DNA of 7,396 nt from a bacterium. Lineage in GTDB: Bacteria > Vulcanimicrobiota > Xenobia > RGZZ01. The translations under genes were made by a program, and so were the position numbers. The notes below the pieces were generated by a model. It ran no database searches. It was not told where the DNA came from and was given only the letters and a program-made list of their open reading frames with translations. The stretch covers positions 1 through 7,396 of the forward strand of contig JAJXVI010000106.1 of assembly GCA_021782195.1 (NCBI GenBank), in the 5' to 3' direction. This document shows positions 1 through 5,295 of this stretch, one piece after another (the first letter of the stretch is position 1; the number at the start of each line of letters is the position of its first letter).

Positions 1-900
1 ATTCCTGGGCCAGGACGGCAACGAGGTGGACTGCCGGACCGCGGACGGCGGAGGAAGCAGGGATGCGGACGACGGAGAGGGCGGGACCGCGGACGACGGA
101 GGAAGCGGGACCGCGGACGGCGGAGGAAGCAGGGATGCGAACGGCGGAGGGGGCAGGACCGCGGACGGCGGAGGAAGCAGGACCGCGGACGACGGAGAGG
201 GCGGGACCGCGGACGACGGAGAGGGCGGGACCGCGGACGACGGAGAGGGCGGGACCGCGGACTGCAGCGCAGTCTGTGTGGCAGATCCGGTGCGTGGCCT
301 TCCACAAATACTGCAGTACACGAAATCGGGAAGGTTCACGGACCCACAACTCTCGCAACAGCGGGTCGCGTGCTCGGGAGCCATGACGGCGATACGCAGA
401 CACCGTCTGTGCTCCCGGACGCAAGACTCCAGGACGGTAACGCACGAAGTGGAGCGACGCTCACAGGAAAGCCTGTCACCTCTCCAGACAAGTGCCTCCT
501 CGCTTCGCGCGTCTCCGATCTGAGGCGCGGAGTCGGCCGGCGCTCCCTTCACACGCCCGAGTTCCACGAAAAGCAACTCCCACTGTGCCAGTTCGGCCGA
601 GGGCGCCACAGCACGGAAGAAGCGAACCCCGATGTCTCGCGCAAGGCCCGCTGATTGAGGGTCGTTCACGAGGCTTGACAGCAGGAAGAGCTCCGCCACA
701 ACAAGACGTGTGTCTTCTCGACGGGTCAGGGCCTTCTCAAAAACCAGACAGACTTCCACCACGTCGCACAGGTCCGGTCTGGACGGTCGGAAACACAGCA
801 ACGGGAAACCGTGCCCCCCGGCACCTTCCCCGCGGAATTCAAGACGAAGCCATTCAAACAGATCCGACCCCACGACGTCCCGGTAGAGGGCGTCCAACAT
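1..900 (-). CDS. Zinc-ribbon protein with proline-rich octapeptide repeat linker, partial (C-terminus beyond window)
   Basis: Family not recognised. The minus strand is open from ATG at 900-898 to the window edge (300 codons, no stop). Residues 1-180 form a mixed helical domain of unknown family, acidic and leucine-rich around 45-80 (CDVVEVCLVFEKAL) and with scattered cysteines. Residues 182-199 hold C182-x2-C185 and C196-x2-C199, the classic zinc-ribbon spacing. Residues 214-289 are nine and a half copies of an octapeptide of the type SAVPPSPS, followed by QSTSLPSWPRN at the edge. The start is supported by GGGAGG (908-913) seven bases before ATG, and an in-frame TGA lies at 936-934. Its codon pattern looks coding, whereas the overlapping plus-strand frames give low-complexity or basic shadow peptides. 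It lies 140 bp downstream of the glycine-zipper gene on the same strand. The zinc ribbon suggests a cytoplasmic adaptor or nucleic-acid/protein-binding role, and the Pro/Ser stretch a flexible spacer to a missing C-terminal domain; both are inference. Confidence 0.8.
   Translation of the reverse strand, partial: MLDALYRDVVGSDLFEWLRLEFRGEGAGGHGFPLLCFRPSRPDLCDVVEVCLVFEKALTRREDTRLVVAELFLLSSLVNDPQSAGLARDIGVRFFRAVAPSAELAQWELLFVELGRVKGAPADSAPQIGDARSEEALVWRGDRLSCERRSTSCVTVLESCVREHRRCLRIAVMAPEHATRCCESCGSVNLPDFVYCSICGRPRTGSATQTALQSAVPPSPSSAVPPSPSSAVPPSPSSAVLLPPPSAVLPPPPFASLLPPPSAVPLPPSSAVPPSPSSASLLPPPSAVRQSTSLPSWPRN
35..262 (-). repeat. 24-bp coding tandem repeat (about 9.5 copies)
   Basis: The period is 24 bp, so each unit adds exactly eight codons to the minus-strand zinc-ribbon gene. 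Reading down from 261 the units are SAVPPSPS three times, then SAVLLPPP, SAVLPPPP, FASLLPPP, SAVPLPPS, SAVPPSPS, SASLLPPP and a partial SAVR. The copies covering 180-262 are identical over about 3.4 periods. The copies nearer the window edge have diverged, mostly by Ser/Pro/Leu exchanges. The pattern suggests recent slippage-type expansion at the high-coordinate end, with frame and proline-rich character kept. All variants preserve a flexible, uncharged linker. Confidence 0.9.
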
Positions 901-1040
901 GCCCGCGCCTCCCAATGTCGAGTGTGCCCGACCTCATTTTTCACCGCCTCGGGAGGAAAGCTCCTTTTCCCCTGGGACAAAAGGAAAAGAATGGAGCGCG
1001 CGGGTCTGCGCGGAGCAGGGCCCGCGACACGACGGTCAGG
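901..1040. other. Intergenic gap between the two left-hand minus-strand genes
   Basis: The 140-bp spacer holds a perfect 7-bp inverted repeat, TCCTTTT (962-968) and AAAAGGA (979-985), with a 10-base loop. It is followed on the minus strand by GCTTTCCTCCC rather than a T tract, so it is a poor terminator. It could be a processing or protein-binding site between the genes. The Shine-Dalgarno of the zinc-ribbon gene (908-913) lies at the end. No convincing separate promoter was seen, so co-transcription of the two genes is possible. Confidence 0.4.
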
Positions 1041-1514
1041 TCAGTCGGTTGCCGCAGAAATCAACCCTCCGGCCAGCGCCCCGGCCAGGACACCGCCTCC
1101 GAGGACGGAGGTGACAACACCGAGGACGGCACCCTTCACAAGGCCTTTGGCTGCGCCAACTGCACCACCCACAATCCAGCCCCCGGTCAGTCCGACAGCG
1201 GGGTTGCCAGCCACGATTCCAGCGACAGCACCGGCGACTCCACCGATCACGCCGCCAATGACACCGAACACCATGGCACCCAGGGCAGCCGTCGGAATCA
1301 CGCCTCCACCGGAAAGGGCCACCGTCAAAGCGCCCCCGATAGCGCCCGCGGCAGCGTGAGCGAGGACGTGTCCGGCGCTATGCCCCGAGGGAGTTTCCTG
1401 GTCAGCGGACAACGTCACGTGGTCGGGTAACGAGGAGAGGGGTGTCGCTCCACGTGTCAGCGATGTCAGTGGCACGCGATTCTGGGATGACAGGGGAACC
1501 GATGGAATGTTCAT
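1041..1514 (-). CDS. Glycine-zipper hydrophobic protein (157 aa), unknown function
   Basis: Family not recognised beyond its glycine-zipper character. Residues 1-50 are polar, rich in Ser, Pro and Thr, with no signal peptide or lipobox. Residues 51-155 are almost wholly Gly, Ala, Val, Leu and Ile with dense GxxxG spacing (for example GVIGGVIGGVAGAVAG at 84-99). The only charges there are K123 and K127, and the chain ends in D157. This predicts three or four tightly packed membrane helices or an oligomerising membrane-inserting region. The start is ATG 1514-1512, preceded by AGAGGTG (1524-1530) nine bases away. The frame is open further upstream to 1706, but that stretch is Arg-rich and has no comparable ribosome site. 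It is divergent from infA and upstream of the zinc-ribbon gene on the same strand. Candidates are a membrane-perturbing toxin or bacteriocin-like peptide, a holin-like protein, or a structural glycine-zipper protein. The sequence does not decide among them. Confidence 0.75.
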   Translation of the reverse strand: MNIPSVPLSSQNRVPLTSLTRGATPLSSLPDHVTLSADQETPSGHSAGHVLAHAAAGAIGGALTVALSGGGVIPTAALGAMVFGVIGGVIGGVAGAVAGIVAGNPAVGLTGGWIVGGAVGAAKGLVKGAVLGVVTSVLGGGVLAGALAGGLISAATD

Positions 1515-1614
1515 GTTTTTCTTCACCTCTTGGCGAAATTCGTTCTCTACGGTAGAAGCCTGACTGGATCCCGTATGGTCTCCGTAGCTGTCTCCGAAAC
1601 GGTACCTGCTCGTC

Positions 1615-1632
1615 AGCGCGTCTTCTCGCGCT
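1615..1632 (-). repeat. Perfect inverted repeat in the glycine-zipper gene leader
   Basis: AGCGCG and CGCGCT are separated by six bases, giving a stable GC stem. If the promoter at 1674-1702 is used, this stem lies about 35-50 nt into the mRNA leader and about 85 bases before the Shine-Dalgarno. It therefore would not mask the ribosome site directly, but could stabilise the leader or bind a regulator. Confidence 0.45.
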
Positions 1633-1673
1633 TTCCGCCCGCACCGGGGCGTTACGACGAAGCTCCTGCGTGT

Positions 1674-1702
1674 ACTGTACCTGCCGCGCGCACAGGAATC
1701 AA
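1674..1702 (-). promoter_or_regulatory. Candidate sigma70 promoter of the glycine-zipper gene
   Basis: On the minus strand TTGATT (1702-1697) and TACAGT (1679-1674) are separated by 17 bases, each matching four of six consensus positions. The predicted mRNA leader is about 150 nt. Just upstream, AACAT and ATGTT (1709-1725) form a 5-bp inverted repeat with a 7-base spacer that could bind a regulator. Confidence 0.35.
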
Positions 1703-1925
1703 GCACGCAACATTACATGGATGTTAACTCCGGCCGCCAGGCCCAGATTCGAAATCCAACTCGACATCGACCGGACGCGCGCACGGTTCCCGCACCGGAA
1801 CACGTCGGGCCACCGGTTCGTCTGTTTGTAGGCGCGCGTTGAACGATGCCCGCAGGGTGAGTCCAACAGGCACGTCCGCACACGTCGGGTCGGCAAGCCT
1901 CGACTCGGGGTCGGGTTGACAGACA

Positions 1926-1934
1926 TGGTATATT
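1926..1934 (+). promoter_or_regulatory. Extended -10 promoter candidate for infA
   Basis: TGGTATATT reads as a TGn extended -10 followed by TATATT (five of six consensus positions). No good -35 lies 17 bp upstream, which extended -10 promoters tolerate. Transcription would start near 1941 and give a leader of about 100 nt. The TTGACA at 1916-1921 is too close to serve as its -35. Confidence 0.4.
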
Positions 1935-1944
1935 AGTCACGGAT

Positions 1945-1991
1945 TGCAGTGATGTATCCGGAGAGAAGTGTGCGCGCTTTTTGCCACTGCA
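1945..1991 (+). promoter_or_regulatory. Stem in the infA 5' leader
   Basis: TGCAGTG (1945-1951) and CACTGCA (1985-1991) are perfectly complementary across a 33-base loop, at the very 5' end of the predicted infA transcript. Such a terminal stem may protect the mRNA or take part in regulation. It matches no riboswitch or ribosomal leader I recognise. Confidence 0.3.
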
Positions 1992-2042
1992 GGCAGTCTC
2001 GTTCGACGTCACATCCGCTCGATCTTGAAGTAAGGACCTTGT

Positions 2043-2345
2043 ATGCGTAAGAATAATCAACAGAAAAGGGGTCATGGCTCCAAAGGTGGCGGTCGTCCCC
2101 AGACGCCGGCCACTGCTCCCGCACGCAACGCGAAAGATGACTCCATCCAGGTTGAAGGCATCGTCACTGACGCTCTGCCAAACGCAATGTTCACGGTTGA
2201 ACTCGAGAACGGTCATCGTGTACTGGCAACGCTGTCAGGCAAGATGCGTATCCGTTACATTCGCGTTTCTCCGGGAGACCGAGTCACGGTAGGCCTCTCC
2301 CCGTATGACCTGACGCGGGGCCGCATCACATTCCGCAATCGCTGA
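2043..2345 (+). CDS. infA: Translation initiation factor IF-1 with N-terminal extension
   Basis: IF-1 is an OB-fold factor that binds the 30S A site and works with IF-2 and IF-3 in start selection. Residues 30-100 cover the complete family: VEGIV (37-41), the near-invariant [14 protein letters not shown] (45-58), [10 protein letters not shown] (65-74) and [15 protein letters not shown] (84-98). The protein is 100 residues against about 72 normally. Residues 1-29 are an added tail rich in Lys, Arg, Gln and Gly (KGGGRP at 14-19), then Thr/Ala/Pro. The start is ATG 2043, with TAAGGA six bases upstream and no later in-frame Met before the core, so the tail is genuinely encoded. infA commonly sits in the secY-adk-map-infA-rpmJ ribosomal cluster. 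Here it stands alone with its own promoter and terminator, and no rpmJ follows. It may be the only copy relocated, or a paralogue. Confidence 0.95.
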   Translation: MRKNNQQKRGHGSKGGGRPQTPATAPARNAKDDSIQVEGIVTDALPNAMFTVELENGHRVLATLSGKMRIRYIRVSPGDRVTVGLSPYDLTRGRITFRNR

Positions 2346-2382
2346 CGACAGCGCCCCTCTTCCCGACAAAACATTGACATCC

Positions 2383-2446
2383 CGTGCAGACGTGCCTCGC
2401 AGCAGAGGAGGAAAAAGAGCCTCCACGAGCCCTGCATGTTTTTTTT
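2383..2446 (+). terminator. Compound hairpin plus T8, infA terminator or downstream attenuator
   Basis: CGTGCAG (2383-2389) pairs with CTGCATG (2432-2438), including one G-T pair, and is followed at once by eight T (2439-2446). Within it CTCG (2396-2399) pairs with CGAG (2426-2429), and GGAGG (2407-2411) with CCTCC (2420-2424). This is a long branched or bulged stem ending in the U tract typical of Rho-independent termination. It ends infA, and sits 60-90 bases before the transporter start. Confidence 0.6.
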
Positions 2447-2534
2447 GCCTGCACTCTTCCATTGAAGAGACGCCCACGCGTCGCCAGGTTCACCGGGTCG
2501 GCCCGCCGTGCCGGTCGCCGCGAACCTTTTTGCG

Positions 2535-3827
2535 ATGACTGTCGGCACAACTCTGGATAGAGAACAGTCGCCCGGCACAACAGCCTCTTTTTGTCGCTCA
2601 CTTGCATTGAGCGCCGTCGGGGTCATTGTCGAATGGTACGATTTCGCGGTATATCTGTACCTTGCCCCCATCCTGACCAGGCTTTTTCTTCCGGCCTCCG
2701 ACCCCCGAGTCAGCCTGCTCGTCACCCTGGCTATTTTTGCCACAGGCTATCTTGTGCGTCCCCTGGGAGGCCTGTTCTACGGAGCAATCGGCGACCGCTT
2801 CGGCCGTCGAAGCACACTGATTACCTCGTCGCTCCTGATGGCCGCCTGCAAGCTGGGGGAGGGGCTGCTTCCAACCTACGCGACAGTTGGCGTAACCGCA
2901 CCGGTTCTGCTGCTCGTCATGCGTCTGGCGTCCGGTTTCTCCATGGGGGGAGAGTACGCTGGCACCTTCGTGTACCTCGTCGAGAATGCCCCGTCAGGAA
3001 GACGAGGATTGACGTGCAGCCTTGCCAACACAATGTGTGCCGTCGGTATCTTTCTGGCCAGCCTGGTCACAGCACTGATCAGCCTGCTTCCCGGCGCCAG
3101 CGTGCTCCACTGGGCGTGGCGCATCCCCTTCTTTAGTGGCGCTGCACTGGGCCTGCTCGCACTGAAAATGCGCACGTCAATGCGGGAGTCGCCACTGTTC
3201 GAGCAACTGATGGACGACGGCGAACTGGCAGCCCGTCCACTGACCGAAGCAGTGCAGACCTCATCTCGCCAGATCGCACTGACCTTTGCACTGGGAAGCT
3301 ATATTGCCGTGACCTACCATCTGCTTGTCGCATTCGTGCCCGTCTTTCTCAAGACATGGGGCGGCCTCGACGTGCGAACCGTTTCCTGGATTGGAACGGG
3401 GGCTGCGCTTCTCAACATCTTTTTGATGTGGATGCCCGCGGCGGTCTCCGACCGCGCAGGTCGGAAAGTCGTGGTTGGCGGCGCAGCCATTGCGGTCGCA
3501 TTGCTGGCCTGGCCCGTCTATGCGCTCCTGGCCGGCGGCCACCCACTGTGCGGTGCCCTGCTGGCTGTGCCACTCGCCGCGTCGGTAAACGCACCGGCTG
3601 CCGTACTGGCTGTTGAACTCTTCGCGACACGCGTCCGTTTTTCGGGGTTTGCGCTCGGGTTCAACCTGGGCTCCATCTCGGGAAGCCTGATGCCGATGAT
3701 TGGCACGTGGTTTGCGATGCACACTGGCCCGGTGGAAGCTCCGGTGCTGCTGCTGATTGCCGCATCGGCCGTGATGCTTGCGATCCTGCCTTTGCTTCCC
3801 GAAACCCGCAACACCGAACTCCTCTGA
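2535..3827 (+). CDS. MHS-family major facilitator transporter (metabolite:H+ symporter)
   Basis: A 430-residue inner-membrane secondary transporter with about 12 hydrophobic segments. Numbered from ATG 2535, it shows EWYDF (33-37) at the end of TM1, which is diagnostic of the MHS family. It also has the loop 2-3 motif GDRFGRR (86-92), SGFSMGGEYAG (133-143), WRIPFF (195-200) and RESPLFEQL (217-225), and a second-half DRAGRK copy of the loop motif. The family moves small organic acids, proline/betaine, shikimate, citrate or alpha-ketoglutarate with protons. The substrate cannot be named from sequence. GTG 2508 is an alternative start adding nine residues; neither start has a clear Shine-Dalgarno, and an in-frame stop at 2463 limits the choice. 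ATG is preferred as the commoner codon and because the MHS core begins about 20 residues later. The large minus-strand frame overlapping it is an antisense shadow. Length is normal and no break was seen. Confidence 0.9.
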   Translation: MTVGTTLDREQSPGTTASFCRSLALSAVGVIVEWYDFAVYLYLAPILTRLFLPASDPRVSLLVTLAIFATGYLVRPLGGLFYGAIGDRFGRRSTLITSSLLMAACKLGEGLLPTYATVGVTAPVLLLVMRLASGFSMGGEYAGTFVYLVENAPSGRRGLTCSLANTMCAVGIFLASLVTALISLLPGASVLHWAWRIPFFSGAALGLLALKMRTSMRESPLFEQLMDDGELAARPLTEAVQTSSRQIALTFALGSYIAVTYHLLVAFVPVFLKTWGGLDVRTVSWIGTGAALLNIFLMWMPAAVSDRAGRKVVVGGAAIAVALLAWPVYALLAGGHPLCGALLAVPLAASVNAPAAVLAVELFATRVRFSGFALGFNLGSISGSLMPMIGTWFAMHTGPVEAPVLLLIAASAVMLAILPLLPETRNTELL

Positions 3828-4088
3828 GCACGTGAACCCGATTGCGCGGGCGCCCGCAAATGCAAATCCCTCACGAGCAGGACCTGGTCGCGATCCAGGC
3901 TTCTGTCGGGCTCGCACCGCAACTGCCGGCCACGGGGCAGGATTTCGTGTGTGAAACTGTGTCTCCCGCCGCATAGATTTGAAAGTCGCTGCGGAACCCA
4001 GGACCCATGTTGAAGGTCTCATTCACGGGAAGGAGGGTCGACGCGCGCTGCCGGCCCGACCAGACTACCCGCAAAGGAGTGAGACACA
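3828..4088. other. Intergenic region upstream of the stalk-domain gene
   Basis: It contains a 12-bp palindrome GCGGGCGCCCGC (3846-3857) just after the transporter stop. A 5-bp stem CCTGG/CCAGG (3883-3887, 3895-3899) with a 7-base loop follows; neither has a T tract. A weak promoter for the next gene may be GTGAAA (3951-3956) and TAGATT (3974-3979), spaced 17 bp. The strong ribosome site AAAGGAG is at 4073-4079. A 38-codon open frame (3860-3976) is discussed under findings and not called as a gene. Confidence 0.35.
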
Positions 4089-5225
4089 ATGCAATCAAAG
4101 GTGCGCATGTGCGCGACATTCGTGATGATCCTGGTCGCCTTCGTGCTTCCAGCCCGCGCCCAGGGGGCAATGATCGGCGTTGACTTGAACGGGAGGGCAC
4201 TTTCCCTCGCGCAACCCCCATTGATGATGAACGGCCGAGTACTCGTACCACTGCGAGGAATCTTTGAGGCACTGGGAGCCCGTGTGCGTTACATCGGTGC
4301 AACCCGCACAATCACCGCCATCCGCGGCGAGTCCACGGTCACCCTGGTGCTGGGCAACCCGTCGGCCCTCGTCAACGGCAGCACGGTCACGCTCGATGTA
4401 CCCGCCCAGACCGTAAACGGATCGACAATGGTTCCCCTGCGCTTCGTGGCCGAGGCGCTCGGCGCGAACGTGCGCTGGTTGTCCGCAAACCAGACCGTGT
4501 TCATCGACACGTCAACACCAAACGTGGCCGCACAACCCGCGCAGCCCGCGCCTCCCCCGCACCAGGAGCCAGACCGAGACCGTGACCGAGATTACCACCG
4601 AGACCACCACGAACACCACATCTTCCTGGGGCACATTGTTGCGAACGACCTCGATGTGCTCCATCGCGGAGACACGCTCACGGTTGAGGTAAGCGGTACA
4701 CCGCACTGCCGCACCCAGTTCGAGCTTCTCGGACTCTCCCCGATGGTCGACATGCAAGAGACCAACCCCGGACAGTACCGCGGAACCTACGTCATTCCCC
4801 CGATCGATTCAGAAAAGTCAACGTTGCTCGTGGTTCATCTCCACCGTCGTGATCGCACCATCGACCGTGAAGCGCAAAGACCGGTACGGATCGCAGCTTC
4901 CAGACGCGTCTTCCTGACAGTTTCCGAACCACAAGATGGTCAGCGCGTTCCGCACAACTTCGTGCTGCGGGGAACAACCACGCCCATGGCAACCGTCCAG
5001 GTCGTCGCAACCGTTGAACGACCCATCATTCCGGGAGTGGCACCCATTGAGACTCGCCAGACCCTGAAGTTCAGCGGTATCGCTGACGGGGAGGGGAACT
5101 TCGCAGTTCCGGTGTCAGCCAGAGACGCGCGTCACGCGTCCCTCTGGGTGCAGGCCGTAAACCGTAGAGGCCGAACCTCACCCCCTGTGCAACTGAGCGT
5201 CAGGTTCATCCAACACAGGCACTGA
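4089..5225 (+). CDS. Secreted copper-amine-oxidase-N (stalk) domain protein with two beta-rich C-terminal domains
   Basis: A 378-residue exported protein. Residues 1-25 are a signal peptide: a basic start, hydrophobic 9-20, and probable cleavage after ARA (22-24). Residues 28-142 form the copper amine oxidase N-terminal-like 'stalk' domain. Both characteristic halves are visible, MMNGRVLVPLRGIFEALGA (46-64) and VNGSTMVPLRFVAEALGA (109-126), each followed by an aromatic 'V-R-Y/W' strand. Residues 146-160 are Ala/Pro/Gln-rich; 161-177 are Asp/Arg, then His-rich (RDHHEHH). Residues 180-270 and 272-375 look like Ig-like beta domains; the second contains LRGTTTPMATVQVVATV. Stalk domains bind or present other domains at the cell surface and are not themselves oxidases. 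ATG 4089 follows AAAGGAG with a 9-base spacer. It is convergent with the FMN reductase gene. Exact role unknown; probable envelope or cell-surface binding, with metal binding by the His cluster a speculation. Confidence 0.85.
   Translation: MQSKVRMCATFVMILVAFVLPARAQGAMIGVDLNGRALSLAQPPLMMNGRVLVPLRGIFEALGARVRYIGATRTITAIRGESTVTLVLGNPSALVNGSTVTLDVPAQTVNGSTMVPLRFVAEALGANVRWLSANQTVFIDTSTPNVAAQPAQPAPPPHQEPDRDRDRDYHRDHHEHHIFLGHIVANDLDVLHRGDTLTVEVSGTPHCRTQFELLGLSPMVDMQETNPGQYRGTYVIPPIDSEKSTLLVVHLHRRDRTIDREAQRPVRIAASRRVFLTVSEPQDGQRVPHNFVLRGTTTPMATVQVVATVERPIIPGVAPIETRQTLKFSGIADGEGNFAVPVSARDARHASLWVQAVNRRGRTSPPVQLSVRFIQHRH
4572..4619 (+). repeat. Short degenerate coding repeat (GAC-CGN and CAC-rich)
   Basis: Alternating Asp and Arg codons (GACCGA, GACCGT, GACCGA) followed by clustered His codons encode the Asp/Arg/His linker between the stalk domain and the C-terminal domains. 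It is a low-complexity stretch prone to slippage in multiples of three or six bases. Confidence 0.6.
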
Positions 5226-5246
5226 GATTCACAACGAGCCTGCACA

Positions 5247-5291
5247 GGGACGCGGTGGCGCAGACCTCTTGAGTCGCAACACCGCAGTCCC
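5247..5291. terminator. Stem-loop in the convergent gap, possible bidirectional terminator
   Basis: GGGACGCGGTG (5247-5257) pairs with CACCGC-A-GTCCC (5280-5291), giving 11 bp with one bulged base. An inner GAC/GTC pairing (5263-5265, 5273-5275) shortens the loop. It lies between the stops of the stalk gene (5225) and the FMN reductase (5296). There is no T tract on either side, so if it terminates it is not a classical intrinsic terminator. Confidence 0.4.
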
Positions 5292-5295
5292 GGCT

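Larger units (their letters stand above)
1515..1925. other. Long intergenic region between divergent glycine-zipper gene and infA
   Basis: No gene was supported in either strand here; the open frames are arginine- and cysteine-rich shadows without ribosome sites. Near the glycine-zipper gene it holds that gene's Shine-Dalgarno (1524-1530), two direct GTCTCCG heptamers 12 bp apart (1578-1584 and 1590-1596), a stem-loop (1615-1632) and a candidate promoter (1674-1702). The decamer ACACGTCGGG occurs twice (near 1800 and 1880). A TTGACA at 1916-1921 lacks a properly spaced -10. The remainder shows nothing recognisable. Confidence 0.5.

Noticed and set aside
35..262. CRISPR array
   Set aside because: Units are contiguous 24-bp tandem copies without unique spacers and they encode protein.
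26..523. Plus-strand frame with GTADDGEG-like repeats followed by an Arg/Ser-rich tail
   Set aside because: It is the complement of the Pro/Ser repeat of the minus-strand zinc-ribbon gene, and beyond the repeat its sequence is typical antisense noise. The minus strand has the ribosome site and a zinc ribbon.
726..980. 84-codon minus-strand frame
   Set aside because: Overlaps the zinc-ribbon gene in another frame, is Trp/Cys/Arg-rich, and has no family resemblance.
811..1359. Plus-strand Pro/Ala/Thr-rich frame that resembles a low-complexity secreted protein
   Set aside because: The Pro/Thr richness is the complement of Gly/Val codons in the glycine-zipper gene.
492..1430. A 312-codon plus-strand frame
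   Set aside because: It spans antisense to two well-supported minus-strand genes plus their gap, is rich in Arg/Pro/His, and has no domain or ribosome site.
1916..1921. TTGACA as a -35 for infA
   Set aside because: The hexamer 17 bp downstream (ACGGAT) matches -10 poorly, and the better TATATT is only 7 bp away.
1713..2216. 167-codon minus-strand frame crossing the infA region
   Set aside because: It runs antisense through the conserved IF-1 sequence and has no ribosome site or recognisable motif.
2374..2379. TTGACA as a -35 for the transporter
   Set aside because: No acceptable -10 lies 16-18 bp downstream, and the site is just before the terminator stem.
3846..3857. GC palindrome as transporter terminator
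   Set aside because: Only a 4-bp stem with 4-base loop is possible and no T tract follows.
3261..4022. 253-codon minus-strand frame
   Set aside because: Antisense of the transporter; Arg/His/Gln-rich shadow composition.
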